This document shows positions 46,010 to 54,956 of a stretch of DNA of 64,000 nt, one piece after another. This stretch comes from Thermus sediminis. GTDB lineage: Bacteria > Deinococcota > Deinococci > Deinococcales > Thermaceae. Within the stretch, counting starts at the first letter, position 1; every line of letters starts with the position of its first letter. The notes below the pieces were generated by a model that saw only the letters and a program-made list of their open reading frames with translations, made no database searches and was not told the DNA's origin. The translations under genes and the position numbers were made by a program. Where the stretch lies: positions 1,661,501 to 1,725,500 of the forward strand of contig NZ_QURO01000004.1 of assembly GCF_003426945.1 (NCBI RefSeq), in the 5' to 3' direction.

Positions 46010-48864
46010 TCCGCGGCCACCTTGAGCCTTTCGGCGATCTCGGGGATCCTGGCCAGGAAGACGCCGGTGGGGCTTCCCGTGAGGGCCACCTCCTCCGGGG
46101 TGCCTTCGGCCACGATCTCCCCGCCCCGGTCCCCGCCCTCCGGCCCCAGGTCAATGACCCAGTCCGCGGTCTTCACCACCTCCAGGTTGTGCTCAATGAC
46201 CACCACGGTGTTACCCCCGTCCACCAGGCGGTGGAGGACCGAGAGGAGCTTGGCCACGTCGTCGAAGTGGAGGCCGGTGGTGGGCTCGTCCAGGATGTAG
46301 AGGGTGCGGCCCGTGGACTTGCGCCCTAGCTCCGTGGCCAGCTTGACCCGCTGGGCCTCCCCCCCGGAGAGGGTGGGGGAGGGCTGGCCCAGGCGCATGT
46401 ACCCTAGGCCCACGTCCACCATGAGCTGGAGCTTGCGGGCGATGGTGGGGACGTTCTGGAAGAAGTCCAGGGCCTCCTCCACGGTCATGTCCAGGACGTC
46501 GGCGATGCTCCTGCCCCTAAGCTTCACCTCCAGGGTTTCCCGGTTGTAGCGCCTCCCCTTGCACACCTCGCAGGGCACGTAGAGGTCGGGCAGGAAGAGC
46601 ATCTCGATCTTCACCGTGCCGTCCCCACCGCAGGCCTCGCACCGCCCCCCCTTGACGTTGAAGGAGAACCGGCCCGGGCCGTAGCCCCGCTTCCTGGCCT
46701 CGGGGGTCTTGGCGAAGAGGTCGCGGATCTCGTCAAAGATGCCCGTGTAGGTGGCGGGGTTGGAGCGGGGGGTGCGGCCGATGGGGGACTGGTCGATCTC
46801 GATGACCTTGTCCAGGTGCTCTATTCCCTCCAGGCCCTCGTAGGCCCCAGGGGTGGTCTTGGCCCGCATGAGCCTCTGGGCCAGGGCGGCGTAGAGGATG
46901 TCGTGGATGAGGGTGCTCTTGCCCGAGCCCGAGGGTCCGGTGACCGCCACGAAGCGGCCCAGGGGGATGCGCAGGGTGATCCCCTTGAGGTTATGCTCCC
47001 TAGCCCCTTTGAGCACCAGCCACTTGCCGTTTCCCTTGCGGCGCTCCTTGGGCACGGGGATCCGCTTCTCCCCCCTCAGATAGGCCCCGGTGAGGCTCAT
47101 TGGGTTTCGCAGGATGGCCTCGAGGGGGCCCTCGGCCACCACCTCCCCCCCGTGGATCCCCGCCCCCGGGCCCATGTCCACGATCCAGTCCGCGGCCCGC
47201 ATGGTCTCCTCGTCGTGCTCCACCACGATCAGGGTGTTGCCCAGGGCCTGGAGGCGCTTGAGGGTGGCGATGAGGCGCTGGTTGTCCCGGGGGTGGAGGC
47301 CGATGCTGGGCTCGTCCAGGACGTAGAGGACCCCGGTGAGGCCCGAGCCCACCTGGGTGGCCAGGCGGATCCTTTGGGCCTCGCCCCCGGAGAGGGTGTT
47401 GGCGGCCCGGTCCAGGGTGAGGTAGTCCAGGCCCACCCCCACCAGGAACCCCAGGCGCTCCACGATCTCCCGCAGGATGGGCTGGGCGATCCTGGCCTGG
47501 AAGGGGGGGAGCTTTTCCCCAAGGTCCTGGAAGAAGGCCAGGGCGTCCCGCACCGTGAGGGCGGAGACCTCGGCGATGTTCCTCCCCGCCACCCTCACCG
47601 AGAGCACCTCCCTCCTGTACCGGGTTCCCCCGCACGCGGGGCAGGGCTTCGTGGCCATGAAGCCCTCGAGGACCTCCCGCACCCCCTCGGAGTCCGCCTC
47701 CCCATAGCGCTTCTCCAGCCAGGGGATGACCCCCTCGTAGTGGACCTCTACCCGGAAGGTCTCCTTACCCCCGCGGCGGAAGACCACCTGGAAGGGCTCG
47801 GGGAGGCCGTAAAGCACCGCCTGCCTCGCCTCCTCCGGCAGATCCTTGAAGGGGGTCCTGAGGTCAAAGGAGAGGTGCTCTGCCAAAGCCCGTAGGCGGT
47901 CCCAGAGGTAGCTCCGGCCCGTGTCCCGCCCCCGGGCCCAGGGGAGGATGGCCCCCTCGGCCAGGGAGAGCTCGGGGTTCACCACCAAGGCGGGGTCAAA
48001 CTCCTGCTTGTACCCAAGCCCCGAGCAGGCGGGGCAGGCCCCGTAGGGGGCGTTGAAGGAGAAGATCCGGGGCTCAAGCTCCTCCAGCACAGAGCCGTGC
48101 TCGGGGCAGGCGAACTTCTCTGAGTAAAGGGCCTCCTCCCCCAGGTCGGGGTAGAGGACCCGCAGGAGGCCCTCCCCCCGGAGGAGGGCGAGCTCCACGG
48201 CCTCGGCGATGCGGGGGCGCTCCTCTTCCTTGAGGACCACCCGGTCCACCACCAGGTCGATGTCGTGTTTCTCGTATTTCTCCAGGTTGAGGTTCTGGGC
48301 CTCCTCCAGGAGGTAGATGACCCCGTCCACCCGCACCCGGGCGTACCCCTCCTTCAGGAGCTGCTGGAAGAGCTTGCGGTACTCCCCCTTCCTGCCCCGG
48401 ACCAGGGGGGCCATGAGGACGGCCCGGGTGCCAGGGGGCTTCTGGAGGAGGCGGTCGGCGATCTCGCTGGCGGACTGCTTCTCAATGGGACGGCCGCACT
48501 CGGGGCAGTGGGCGGTGCCCACCCGGGCGAAGAGGAGGCGGAGGTAGTCGTGGATCTCCGTGACCGTGCCCACGGTGGAGCGGGGGTTGTGGCTCGTGGT
48601 CTTCTGGTCAATGGAGATGGCGGGGGAGAGGCCCTCAATGCTCTCCACCTCGGGCTTGTCCATCACCCCCAGGAACTGGCGGGCGTAGCTGGAGAGGCTT
48701 TCCACATAGCGCCTCTGCCCCTCGGCGTAGATGGTGTCAAAGGCCAGGGTGCTCTTCCCCGAGCCCGAGACCCCGGTGATGACGATGAACTTGCCCCGGG
48801 GGAGCTCGAGGCTGATGTTCTTCAGGTTGTGCTCCCGCGCCCCCCGGATGACGATGCGGTCCAT
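46006..48864 (-). CDS. uvrA: UvrA, excinuclease ABC subunit A
   Basis: A 952-residue ABC ATPase with two ATPase modules: Walker [20 protein letters not shown] and [20 protein letters not shown] signatures [19 protein letters not shown] and [16 protein letters not shown], and CxxC zinc modules ([26 protein letters not shown] with CEVCKGRRY). It recognises bulky DNA lesions and loads UvrB in nucleotide excision repair. TATACT 7 bases before ATG 48864 indicates a leaderless transcript. Confidence 0.99.
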   Translation of the reverse strand: MDRIVIRGAREHNLKNISLELPRGKFIVITGVSGSGKSTLAFDTIYAEGQRRYVESLSSYARQFLGVMDKPEVESIEGLSPAISIDQKTTSHNPRSTVGTVTEIHDYLRLLFARVGTAHCPECGRPIEKQSASEIADRLLQKPPGTRAVLMAPLVRGRKGEYRKLFQQLLKEGYARVRVDGVIYLLEEAQNLNLEKYEKHDIDLVVDRVVLKEEERPRIAEAVELALLRGEGLLRVLYPDLGEEALYSEKFACPEHGSVLEELEPRIFSFNAPYGACPACSGLGYKQEFDPALVVNPELSLAEGAILPWARGRDTGRSYLWDRLRALAEHLSFDLRTPFKDLPEEARQAVLYGLPEPFQVVFRRGGKETFRVEVHYEGVIPWLEKRYGEADSEGVREVLEGFMATKPCPACGGTRYRREVLSVRVAGRNIAEVSALTVRDALAFFQDLGEKLPPFQARIAQPILREIVERLGFLVGVGLDYLTLDRAANTLSGGEAQRIRLATQVGSGLTGVLYVLDEPSIGLHPRDNQRLIATLKRLQALGNTLIVVEHDEETMRAADWIVDMGPGAGIHGGEVVAEGPLEAILRNPMSLTGAYLRGEKRIPVPKERRKGNGKWLVLKGAREHNLKGITLRIPLGRFVAVTGPSGSGKSTLIHDILYAALAQRLMRAKTTPGAYEGLEGIEHLDKVIEIDQSPIGRTPRSNPATYTGIFDEIRDLFAKTPEARKRGYGPGRFSFNVKGGRCEACGGDGTVKIEMLFLPDLYVPCEVCKGRRYNRETLEVKLRGRSIADVLDMTVEEALDFFQNVPTIARKLQLMVDVGLGYMRLGQPSPTLSGGEAQRVKLATELGRKSTGRTLYILDEPTTGLHFDDVAKLLSVLHRLVDGGNTVVVIEHNLEVVKTADWVIDLGPEGGDRGGEIVAEGTPEEVALTGSPTGVFLARIPEIAERLKVAAD

Positions 48865-48871
48865 CTGTGGA

Positions 48872-48877
48872 AGTATA
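48872..48877 (-). promoter_or_regulatory. uvrA -10 box TATACT, leaderless arrangement
   Basis: Minus strand TATACT (48877-48872) lies 7 bases before ATG. It is a near-consensus -10; no convincing -35 was found 16 to 18 bases upstream and no LexA-like palindrome is visible. Confidence 0.6.
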
Positions 48878-48904
48878 CCACCCCTTCAGGGCCCGGAGTA
48901 GGGC

Positions 48905-49303
48905 CTAGAGGCGGAGGTGGATCAGGGGTACGGGAAGGCCTGGGACCCGGGCCAAGGGGCCGCTTGCGGTGAGGATGGGGGCGGCAAGCTTCTGGGCCAA
49001 GGCCGCGTAGAGGGCCTCGTAGGCGGAGAGGCGATCCCTTAGGGCAAAGGCGGGTAGGAGGAGGGGCCTGTGGTCCACCCGGATGAGGGGCCAGCTGGAG
49101 AGGTCCTCCAAGGCTTCCTGGGCCCGCTTTGGGGAAAGGCGGCCAGAGAGGATCGCCCTGTGGAGCACGGCCAACACCTCGGCGTCCAGGAGGGCTGGGG
49201 CGAAGAGGCTCTTTCCCTCCACCAGGGCAGCCACCTGTTGGCCCAAAGGGGTGCGGAGGAGGTACTCCGCCGCGGCGGAGGCGTCTAGGACGAGGCGGTC
49301 CAC
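48905..49303 (-). CDS. vapC: PIN-domain toxin of the second VapBC module
   Basis: About 132 residues from GTG 49303: LVLDASAAAEYLLRTPLG (first metal aspartate and the following glutamate), FAPALLDAEVLAVLHRAILS and LRDRLSAYEALYAALAQKLA, then a shortened C-terminal strand. The third acidic position reads YEALYAALA rather than the usual Y-D-A pattern. The predicted RNA target is unknown. It overlaps the antitoxin end by 19 bases. Confidence 0.88.
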   Translation of the reverse strand: MDRLVLDASAAAEYLLRTPLGQQVAALVEGKSLFAPALLDAEVLAVLHRAILSGRLSPKRAQEALEDLSSWPLIRVDHRPLLLPAFALRDRLSAYEALYAALAQKLAAPILTASGPLARVPGLPVPLIHLRL

Positions 49304-49518
49304 TTCCCCTCCTGGGCCTCTTCTAGAAGCCTGGCGGCGGGGAGGCCCAGGTCCACGGGGGACCTTTTGGAGAGGCGTTCCTGCCACTCGGACCACTCCA
49401 GCTCCCGTTCCAGGGCCTTTAGGACAAACTCACTCAGGGTCAGGCCTCTAGCCCGGGCCTGGCGCAAGAGGCGGGCCTTGAGCTCGTCGGGCACCTTCTT
49501 CACCTGAAGGGTGCTCAT
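49285..49518 (-). CDS. vapB: Ribbon-helix-helix antitoxin of the second VapBC module
   Basis: A 77-residue protein: TLQVKKVPDELKARLLRQAR then ARGLTLSEFVLKALEREL is a FitA/VapB-like ribbon-helix-helix domain; the tail contains WSEWQERLSKRSPVDLG. TAAAAT lies 6 bases before ATG 49518 and overlaps the palindrome TTTAGCATGCTAAA, the likely self-operator. Confidence 0.9.
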   Translation of the reverse strand: MSTLQVKKVPDELKARLLRQARARGLTLSEFVLKALERELEWSEWQERLSKRSPVDLGLPAARLLEEAQEGKWTASS

Positions 49519-49524
49519 GGCATG

Positions 49525-49542
49525 ATTTTAGCATGCTAAACT
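49525..49542. promoter_or_regulatory. Shared palindromic operator between divergent vapBC and SIS isomerase promoters
   Basis: TTTAGCATGCTAAA (49527-49540) is a perfect 14-base palindrome. Its left end forms the -10 box TAAAAT of the antitoxin on the minus strand (49530-49525), its right end forms TAAACT (49537-49542) for the plus-strand gene. Each box is 6 bases from the respective ATG. Confidence 0.78.
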
Positions 49543-49548
49543 TTGAGT

Positions 49549-50580
49549 ATGGCCTCCTGGATGCTGCGGGAAGCGGAGGAAGCCCCTAAGGTGGTGGAGC
49601 GGCTTCTCAAAGAGAACGAGGCCGAGGTGCGCGGCCTCGCCGCCTTCCTGCGGCGAAGACCCCCCGCTCTGGTCCTCACGGTGGCCCGGGGGAGCTCGGA
49701 CCACGCGGCCCTCTACGCCAAGTACCTCCTGGAGACCCGCCTCCTGTGGCCCGTCCTCTCCTTGGCCCCCTCCGTCCTCACCCTCTACGGGGCGAGGCCC
49801 AGGGTCCCTTGGCCTAGCCTCCTCCTGGCCTATAGCCAAAGCGGGGAGAGCCCGGACGTGGTGGAGACCGTGCGGGCCTACCGAGGGGCGGGGGTCCTCA
49901 CCGTGGCCCTGGTGAACCAGGAGGAAAGCCCCTTGGCCCAGGCGGCGGAGGTGGTCCTCCCCCTCCACGCCGGGGAGGAGCAGGCCGTGGCCGCCACCAA
50001 GAGCTTCCTGGCCATGCTGGCCGCCACGGTCCACCTCCTTGCCCACCTCCTGGAGGAGCCCGCTTTGAGGGAGACCCTCCCCGCTCTCCCCGAGGCCATG
50101 GGCCGGGCCCTGGGGGCCGAGGGGAGCCTCGAGGACCTGGTGGAGGCGGAAAACCTCTTCGTCCTGGGCCGGGGCCTCGTCTTTCCCATGGCCCTCGAGG
50201 CCGCTCTAAAGCTCAAGGAGGTGGCGGGCCTCCACGCCGAGGGGCTTTCGGCCGCCGAGTTCCTCCACGGGCCCAAGGCCCTTTTGGAGGCGGGCTTCCC
50301 CCTTTTGGCCCTGGTCCAAAGGGATCAGGCCCTGGAGGCCACGCTGAGGACCCTCGAGGCCCTGAAGGCCACGGGGGCCCACCTCCTTGTCCTCTCCCCC
50401 GAGCCGGAGGCCCTGGACCTGGCGGACGTACCCTTGCGCCTTCCCCTGGCCCTTTCTCCCGAGCTCACCTCCCTGCTCCTGGCCCAAGCCTTCTACCCCA
50501 TGGCCGAGGCCCTGGCCTGGGCCCGGGGCCTGGACCCGGACCGGCCCCGCCACCTCTCCAAGGTGACCCGCACCCGCTAA
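49549..50580 (+). CDS. SIS-domain sugar-phosphate isomerase/deaminase (GlmS isomerase-like)
   Basis: A 344-residue protein with two SIS domains: VLTVARGSSDHAALYAKYLL, LLLAYSQSGESPDVVETVRA, AATKSFLAMLAATVHLLAH, and FVLGRGLVFPMALEAALKLK followed by EVAGLHAEGLSAAEFLHGPK. This is the isomerase half of GlmS without the glutaminase, as in NagB-II/AgaS-type enzymes acting on glucosamine-6-P or related sugars. The start at ATG 49549 is set by TAAACT 6 bases upstream. It shares a palindrome with the vapBC module. Confidence 0.9.
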   Translation: MASWMLREAEEAPKVVERLLKENEAEVRGLAAFLRRRPPALVLTVARGSSDHAALYAKYLLETRLLWPVLSLAPSVLTLYGARPRVPWPSLLLAYSQSGESPDVVETVRAYRGAGVLTVALVNQEESPLAQAAEVVLPLHAGEEQAVAATKSFLAMLAATVHLLAHLLEEPALRETLPALPEAMGRALGAEGSLEDLVEAENLFVLGRGLVFPMALEAALKLKEVAGLHAEGLSAAEFLHGPKALLEAGFPLLALVQRDQALEATLRTLEALKATGAHLLVLSPEPEALDLADVPLRLPLALSPELTSLLLAQAFYPMAEALAWARGLDPDRPRHLSKVTRTR

Positions 50581-50657
50581 GTGCCCCGCTACCCGGATTG
50601 GACCTAGGGCGATGGCCACCCGTTTTCTAGAGCCCGTCTGGGCGCAGGCCAGGGCGG

Positions 50658-50987
50658 TTAAAAGACCTTTTCCCCCAGGGGCACCTCCCGCTCAGGAGCC
50701 AGGAGGACCACCCGCCCCTCCTCGTCCCGCACCCCCAGGACCAGGACCTCTGAGGGGAAGCCGGCGATGGAGCGGACCCCCAGGTTCACCGCCGCCACCA
50801 CCAGGCGGCCCGTTAGGGCCTCGGGCCGGTAGAGGTCCGTGATCTGGGCGGAGCTGGTCTTTACCCCCAAGGGGCCAAAGTCAATCCAGAGCCTGTAGCT
50901 GGGCTTCCTGGCCTTCTCGTGGGGCTCGGCCTTTAGGATCCGCCCCACCCGCACGTCCAGAACCTGGAAGGCCTGCAGGGGGTCCAT
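50658..50987 (-). CDS. csaA: CsaA-type tRNA-binding protein
   Basis: A 109-residue OB-fold protein: FQVLDVRVGRILKAEPHEKA, YRLWIDFGPLGVKTSSAQIT and VVAAVNLGVRSIAGFPSEVL match CsaA, related to the C-terminal domain of bacterial MetRS. It is known to bind tRNA and has been proposed to act as an export chaperone in Bacillus. Its start lies 14 bases after the T tract of the tRNA terminator. Confidence 0.95.
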   Translation of the reverse strand: MDPLQAFQVLDVRVGRILKAEPHEKARKPSYRLWIDFGPLGVKTSSAQITDLYRPEALTGRLVVAAVNLGVRSIAGFPSEVLVLGVRDEEGRVVLLAPEREVPLGEKVF

Positions 50988-51001
50988 GCCCCGAGTGTGG
51001 C

Positions 51002-51028
51002 AAAAAACCGGGCCCCTGGCAAGGGGCC
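51002..51028 (-). terminator. Intrinsic terminator of the CAT-anticodon tRNA
   Basis: On the minus strand GGCCCC-TTGCCA-GGGGCC is followed by CGGTTTTTTG, a stem of six GC pairs with a six-T tract, just 3' of the tRNA. Confidence 0.88.
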
Positions 51029-51030
51029 TC

Positions 51031-51107
51031 TGGTGGGCCGTGCAGGACTTGAACCTGCAACCAACCGGTTATGAGCCGGCCGCTCTGACCGATTGAGCTA
51101 ACGGCCC
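51031..51107 (-). tRNA. tRNA with CAT anticodon, probably tRNA-Ile2 (lysidine-modified)
   Basis: Cloverleaf: acceptor GGGCCGT/ACGGCCC, D arm GCTC/GAGC, anticodon stem GCCGG/CCGGT with loop CTCATAA, T arm TGCAGGTTCAAGTCCTGCA and encoded ACCA. CAT could mean Met or Ile2. C4-G69 and C5-G68, the pairs used by the lysidine synthase TilS, are both present, and the overall pattern resembles E. coli tRNA-Ile2, so I favour Ile2 reading AUA. TAAAAT on the minus strand (51126-51121) lies 13 bases upstream. Confidence 0.9.
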
Positions 51108-51178
51108 GCGCCGAAGGGTCATTTTAGCACAAAGCGCCCCTAAAGCCGAGGGTGTATACTTCACCTGGAGGTGAAACC

Positions 51179-51370
51179 ATGACCGTGAACGAGAGCGCCA
51201 CCGACCGGGCCATCCGCTTCGTGCTGGCCCTGGTCCTCTTCTACTTCGCCTTCCAGTCGGCCTCCCCGTGGAACTGGATCCTGGGCATTGTGGCCCTGGT
51301 CCTCCTCTTCACCGCCGTCACCGGCTTCTGCGGCCTCTACCGGCTCCTCGGCATCAGCACCAAGCGGTGA
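51179..51370 (+). CDS. DUF2892-family small membrane protein
   Basis: A 63-residue protein with two hydrophobic stretches (AIRFVLALVLFYFAFQSAS, WNWILGIVALVLLFTAVTG) and the typical ending FCGLYRLLGISTKR. Such domains are often attached to rhodanese (YgaP); function unknown. TATACT (51155-51160) and the strong ribosome binding site GGAGGTG precede ATG. The stop overlaps the next gene's GTG. Confidence 0.88.
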   Translation: MTVNESATDRAIRFVLALVLFYFAFQSASPWNWILGIVALVLLFTAVTGFCGLYRLLGISTKR

Positions 51371-51891
51371 GCTTGCCCGTGGCCCCCGGGGACTCCCTGC
51401 GGGTGGAGTTCTTCAAGTTCCCGGGGAATGCCCTGCACTACTGGTGGGAGGCCCGGGTGGTGGAGGTGCGGCCCGAGGGGGTCCTCACCCTCCTCCCCCA
51501 GGGCGGGGTTTTCCACCACACGGGCAAGGGGAGGCAGGTGGTCTTGGACCACGAGGCCTACGTGGCCTTCTTCCCCGGGGCCTGGTACTCCGGGGGGCCC
51601 GACGTGCGGGAGGGCCGGGTTCTGGAGTACTACTGGAACGTCCAGACCCCTCCCCTTTGGACCGGCAGGGGCTTCCGCCAGTACGACCTGGAGCTGGACG
51701 TGCGGTGCCGGGCCGACCACACCTGCCAGGTCTTCGACCAGGAGGAGTTTCTGGCCAAGCGCCACCTCTACCCAAGGGCCTGGGTGGCCCAGGCTGAGGA
51801 GGCGGTGGGGGCCATCCTCCGCCACATGCGGGAGGGGCGGTGGCCGGTCCTGCCCCCTGGGGAGCCCTCGCCATGGATGGAGCGAATCTAG
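51367..51891 (+). CDS. DUF402-family protein (possible nucleoside diphosphate phosphatase)
   Basis: A 174-residue protein: WWEARVVEVRPEGVLTLLPQ, VVLDHEAYVAFFPGAWYS, EYYWNVQTPPLWTGRGFRQY and LDVRCRADHTCQVFDQEEFL match the DUF402/FomD-like fold, in which acidic residues bind divalent metals and which includes nucleoside di/triphosphatases. GTG 51367 overlaps the previous stop (GTGA). Confidence 0.85.
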   Translation: MSLPVAPGDSLRVEFFKFPGNALHYWWEARVVEVRPEGVLTLLPQGGVFHHTGKGRQVVLDHEAYVAFFPGAWYSGGPDVREGRVLEYYWNVQTPPLWTGRGFRQYDLELDVRCRADHTCQVFDQEEFLAKRHLYPRAWVAQAEEAVGAILRHMREGRWPVLPPGEPSPWMERI

Positions 51892-52108
51892 AGGATACGG
51901 GGTAGAGGGGCCGGGAGCGTGCGCCGGGACGTGGTGGGCAACGATGATAGGAGAGGGGGGCTACGGGCCTGGCCCATGGCCTGGTTGGGACTGGGGAAGT
52001 ACCCCTGGACTGCCCCCGCGCCCAGGAGAGGGTAAAGGCCTGCCCTGTGGGCTAGGCGCTGGGCCGCCAAGGCCAGGAGGAGGGGGGCTAGGGGCCCCGG
52101 GGCATGGG
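51892..52108. other. Non-annotated gap with coding-like minus-strand frame
   Basis: No gene is supported in these 217 bases. A minus-strand frame reads APLLLALAAQRLAHRAGLY then GYFPSPNQAMGQARSP, which looks protein-like rather than random, but it has no good start and no family I recognise. It may be the tail of a decayed gene. Confidence 0.35.
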
Positions 52109-52657
52109 CTACTTCCCTGGGCCCTCCACCGTGGCGGGGGGTACCTCCACCGTGGCCTCCACCGGGTAGCCTGCGTAGGTACGGCGCCCCCCCACGCCCC
52201 TTTCCAGCACCTCCCGCCACTCGGGGAGGTTCAAGAAGCGGTCCGCCTGGTTGCGGAGCTCGATGTCGGAAATCTCCCGCACCCCCAGGAGGTGGATCTC
52301 CTTGCCCATGGCCCTGAGGGCCTGGAAGGCGTGGGCCAGGTCCCCGGAGCCCGAGGCCACGATGGCCCGGTCCCAGCGGGGGGCGGTGGTGAGGAGGTCG
52401 GTGGCCATCATGGCCTCAAACCGGGCCTCCCCCCGCACCAAGCGGCTTCGCACCGTGTAGCCCATGAAGACCAGGGCGTCTATGAAGCGCTGCTGGCGCT
52501 CGTCCTCGGGGTCGGTGACGGGCACGTAGTAGAAGGCGTTGTAGAGCTGCTCGGGGGTGGCGAACTGGGTGAGGACCCGCCGGTGGTCCACGTTCCAGCC
52601 CAGGCGCTTGGCCGCCTGGTACATGTACGATCCGTCAATGAATAGGGCAACCCGCAT
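52109..52657 (-). CDS. NYN-domain (PIN-like) putative RNase
   Basis: A 182-residue protein: MRVALFIDGSYMYQAAKRLG gives the first metal aspartate, FIDALVFMGYTVRSRLVRGE, RWDRAIVASGSGDLAHAFQA the second acidic site and GKEIHLLGVREISDIELRNQ the third region, as in LabA/NYN proteins. Likely a metal-dependent RNase of unknown target. TAAGAT lies 9 bases before ATG 52657. Confidence 0.9.
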   Translation of the reverse strand: MRVALFIDGSYMYQAAKRLGWNVDHRRVLTQFATPEQLYNAFYYVPVTDPEDERQQRFIDALVFMGYTVRSRLVRGEARFEAMMATDLLTTAPRWDRAIVASGSGDLAHAFQALRAMGKEIHLLGVREISDIELRNQADRFLNLPEWREVLERGVGGRRTYAGYPVEATVEVPPATVEGPGK

Positions 52658-52753
52658 GCTGGCCTCATCTTAGCGGAAAGGGCCCTGGCCAGGGCCCAGA
52701 GGGTTTGGGGTGAACCGAGGTTCCTGTTCTGGAGAAGCCAGGATGGGGCGGGG

Positions 52754-53761
52754 CTAGGCCGGGGCCTTCTCCTCTGCCCTTTCCGAGGAGTGGCCAGGGT
52801 TCACCTTGAGGGCGGGGTTGGCGTAGGCGGCGGCGTGGTTGGCGGCGATGGCCGCCTCGCCGAAACCTAGGACGATGAGGGGAAGCTTCCCGGGGTAGGT
52901 GACGATGTCCCCGCAGGCGTAGACGCCGGGGATGCTGGTGGCCATGGTGGTGTCCACCTTGATCTTGTTCTTCTCCAGCTCCAGCCCCCAGGCCGCCAGA
53001 GGGCCCAGCTTGGTGAGGTAGCCCGCCAGGATGAGGACGGCGTCCACCGCAAGCTCCATCTCCTCTTGGGTCTGGTTGTGGAAGATCACTGCCCGCCTTA
53101 CCCAAAGGTCTCCCTCGAGGCGGCGCACCTCGTAGGGGGTGAGGACCTTAAGGCGGCCCTCCTCGTGGGCCCTGAGAAGCTCCTTAACGCTGGCCTCGTG
53201 GGCCCTAAACTGGGAGCGGCGGTGGATGAGGGTGATCTCCTTGGCGGTGCCCAGGAGGTTCAGGGCCCAGTCCACGGCGCTGTCCCCGCCCCCCACGATC
53301 AGGACCCGCTTCCCCTCGAACTCGGCCTTGGCCCTCACCGCGTAGTAGACCCCCCTGCCTTCAAACTCCTTCTCCCCCGGGGCCCCTAGGCGCCTGGGCT
53401 CAAAGGCCCCCACCCCGGCGGCGATGATCACCGCCTTGGCGGTGTAGACCCCCCCGGCCGAGGTGGCCACCTTGAAGAGGCCGTCCTCCCTGGTGAGGGT
53501 CTCCGCCCGCTCCCCCAGGTTGTAGATGGGGCCAAAGGGGGCCACCTGCTCCACTAGGCCCTGGACCAGGTCCTTGGCGTAGACCTTGGGGAAGCCCGCC
53601 ACGTCGTAGATGTACTTCTCCGGGTAGAGGGCGGATAGCTGTCCCCCTGGCTCCGGAAGAGGGTCGATGAAGCGGAAGGAAAGCCCCCGCATGCCCACAT
53701 AAAACCCTGCGAAAAGCCCCGCAGGTCCCGCGCCGATGACGATGACGTCCGTGTGCTCCAT
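52754..53761 (-). CDS. Ferredoxin/flavodoxin--NADP+ reductase, thioredoxin-reductase-like type
   Basis: A 335-residue flavoprotein: [19 protein letters not shown] (FAD), [37 protein letters not shown] (NADPH), and [20 protein letters not shown]. The redox CxxC of thioredoxin reductase is absent, as expected for the TrxR-like FNR group found in Gram-positives and Thermus. It passes electrons between NADPH and ferredoxin. TAGAAT about 20 bases upstream and GAGGTAGGG precede ATG. Confidence 0.93.
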   Translation of the reverse strand: MEHTDVIVIGAGPAGLFAGFYVGMRGLSFRFIDPLPEPGGQLSALYPEKYIYDVAGFPKVYAKDLVQGLVEQVAPFGPIYNLGERAETLTREDGLFKVATSAGGVYTAKAVIIAAGVGAFEPRRLGAPGEKEFEGRGVYYAVRAKAEFEGKRVLIVGGGDSAVDWALNLLGTAKEITLIHRRSQFRAHEASVKELLRAHEEGRLKVLTPYEVRRLEGDLWVRRAVIFHNQTQEEMELAVDAVLILAGYLTKLGPLAAWGLELEKNKIKVDTTMATSIPGVYACGDIVTYPGKLPLIVLGFGEAAIAANHAAAYANPALKVNPGHSSERAEEKAPA

Positions 53762-53832
53762 GGCCCTACCTCTTCCGGCATTCTAAGGCTTTCCCCATGG
53801 TGGGGACGCTTCCTTTTTGGAAGGGACAAACC

Positions 53833-54864
53833 TCAGTCCACCCTGAGGACCACCTTGCCGAAGACCCGCCTCTCCTCCAGGAGGCGGTGGCCCTCAGCGG
53901 CCTCCTCGAGGGGCAGCACCTGCCCGATCACGGGCCTGAGCTTCCCCGCCTCCACCAGCCGCAGGATGGGGAAGAGGCGGCTTTTGGAGGCCATGGTGGA
54001 GCCCAGGATGGAAAGCTGCCGGAAGAAGACGTGGGCGAAGGGCAGGGTCCCCTCGTACCCCGAGGAGGCCCCGGCGAGGGCGATCCGGCCCCCATTCGCC
54101 GTGGCCTTGATGACCCCCTCAAAGTAGAGGGCCCCCGTGTGGTCCACCACCTTGTCCACCCCCTTGCCCCCCGTGAGGCGGCGCACCTCCTTGAACCAGT
54201 CGGGGTGGGTGTAGTTCACCACCTCGTCAGCCCCAAGCTCCTGGGCCTTCCGCAGCTTGTCCTCCGAGCCTGCGGTGGCGATGACCCGCCCCCCAAAGAG
54301 CTTGACGATCTGGATGGCGGCCACGCTCACCCCGCTTCCCGCCGCCATGACCAAAACGTCGTCCCCGGGGCGCACCTGAAGCTTGTCCACCACCATCTGC
54401 CAGGCGGTGAGGAAGGTGAGGGGAATAGCGGCCGCCTCCTCAAAGGAGAAGCCCTGGGGCTTCCTGAGGAGGTTCACCTCGGGGACCACCAGGTACTGGG
54501 CATAGGCCCCGTGGCGGTGCTCCCCTAGGATCTCGTAGCGGGGGCAGAGGTTATCCTCTCCCGAAAGGCACCGTTCGCAATGGCCGCAGGAAAGCCCGGG
54601 ATTCACCACCACCTCGTCCCCTGGGGCGAAGGCGGTAACCCCAGGCCCCACGGCCTCCACCACCCCGCTGGCGTCGGCCCCCAGGATGTGGGGAAGGGGG
54701 ATCCGGGGGCTCGCTACCCCCTTGCGCACCCAGACGTCCAGGTGGTTGAGGGCCGCCGCCCTCACCCTTAGGCGCACCTCCTTGGGCCCTGGCTCCGGGG
54801 TGGGCATCTCCGTGGGCTTCAGGACTTCTGGGCCGCCTCGAGCCTCCATCACCACCGCCCTCAT
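53833..54864 (-). CDS. Zinc-binding alcohol dehydrogenase/quinone oxidoreductase (MDR family)
   Basis: A 343-residue medium-chain dehydrogenase: HILGADASGVVEAVGPGVTA, structural zinc loop CGHCERCLSGEDNLC, VLVMAAGSGVSVAAIQIVKL (cofactor site) and VDKVVDHTGALYFEGV. The substrate cannot be read. It is divergent from the peptide transporter operon and 71 bases upstream of the ferredoxin-NADP reductase on the same strand. Confidence 0.92.
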   Translation of the reverse strand: MRAVVMEARGGPEVLKPTEMPTPEPGPKEVRLRVRAAALNHLDVWVRKGVASPRIPLPHILGADASGVVEAVGPGVTAFAPGDEVVVNPGLSCGHCERCLSGEDNLCPRYEILGEHRHGAYAQYLVVPEVNLLRKPQGFSFEEAAAIPLTFLTAWQMVVDKLQVRPGDDVLVMAAGSGVSVAAIQIVKLFGGRVIATAGSEDKLRKAQELGADEVVNYTHPDWFKEVRRLTGGKGVDKVVDHTGALYFEGVIKATANGGRIALAGASSGYEGTLPFAHVFFRQLSILGSTMASKSRLFPILRLVEAGKLRPVIGQVLPLEEAAEGHRLLEERRVFGKVVLRVD

Positions 54865-54926
54865 GCCGCCTCCCTACGCCAGGGATTTTCCCACGCCCTC
54901 TTCCCAGGGTCAAGGCACCCCACCTC

Positions 54927-54956
54927 TTGACAACCCCCTGACGGGGCGGGTACCCT
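54927..54956 (+). promoter_or_regulatory. Peptide ABC operon promoter (TTGACA, 18-base spacer, TACCCT)
   Basis: A perfect TTGACA at 54927-54932 is followed after 18 bases by TACCCT at 54951-54956, inside the first copy of the tandem repeat. The second copy offers another TACCCT 18 bases on. Leader about 40 bases; ribosome binding site GAGGAGG. Confidence 0.6.

Noticed and set aside
46816-47895. 359-codon open frame opposite uvrA
   Set aside because: Antisense to conserved UvrA motifs; composition typical of shadow frames.
51031-51107. Elongator or initiator tRNA-Met
   Set aside because: The CAT anticodon allows it, but C4-G69 and C5-G68 and the general pattern fit tRNA-Ile2; the call is kept as probable, not certain.
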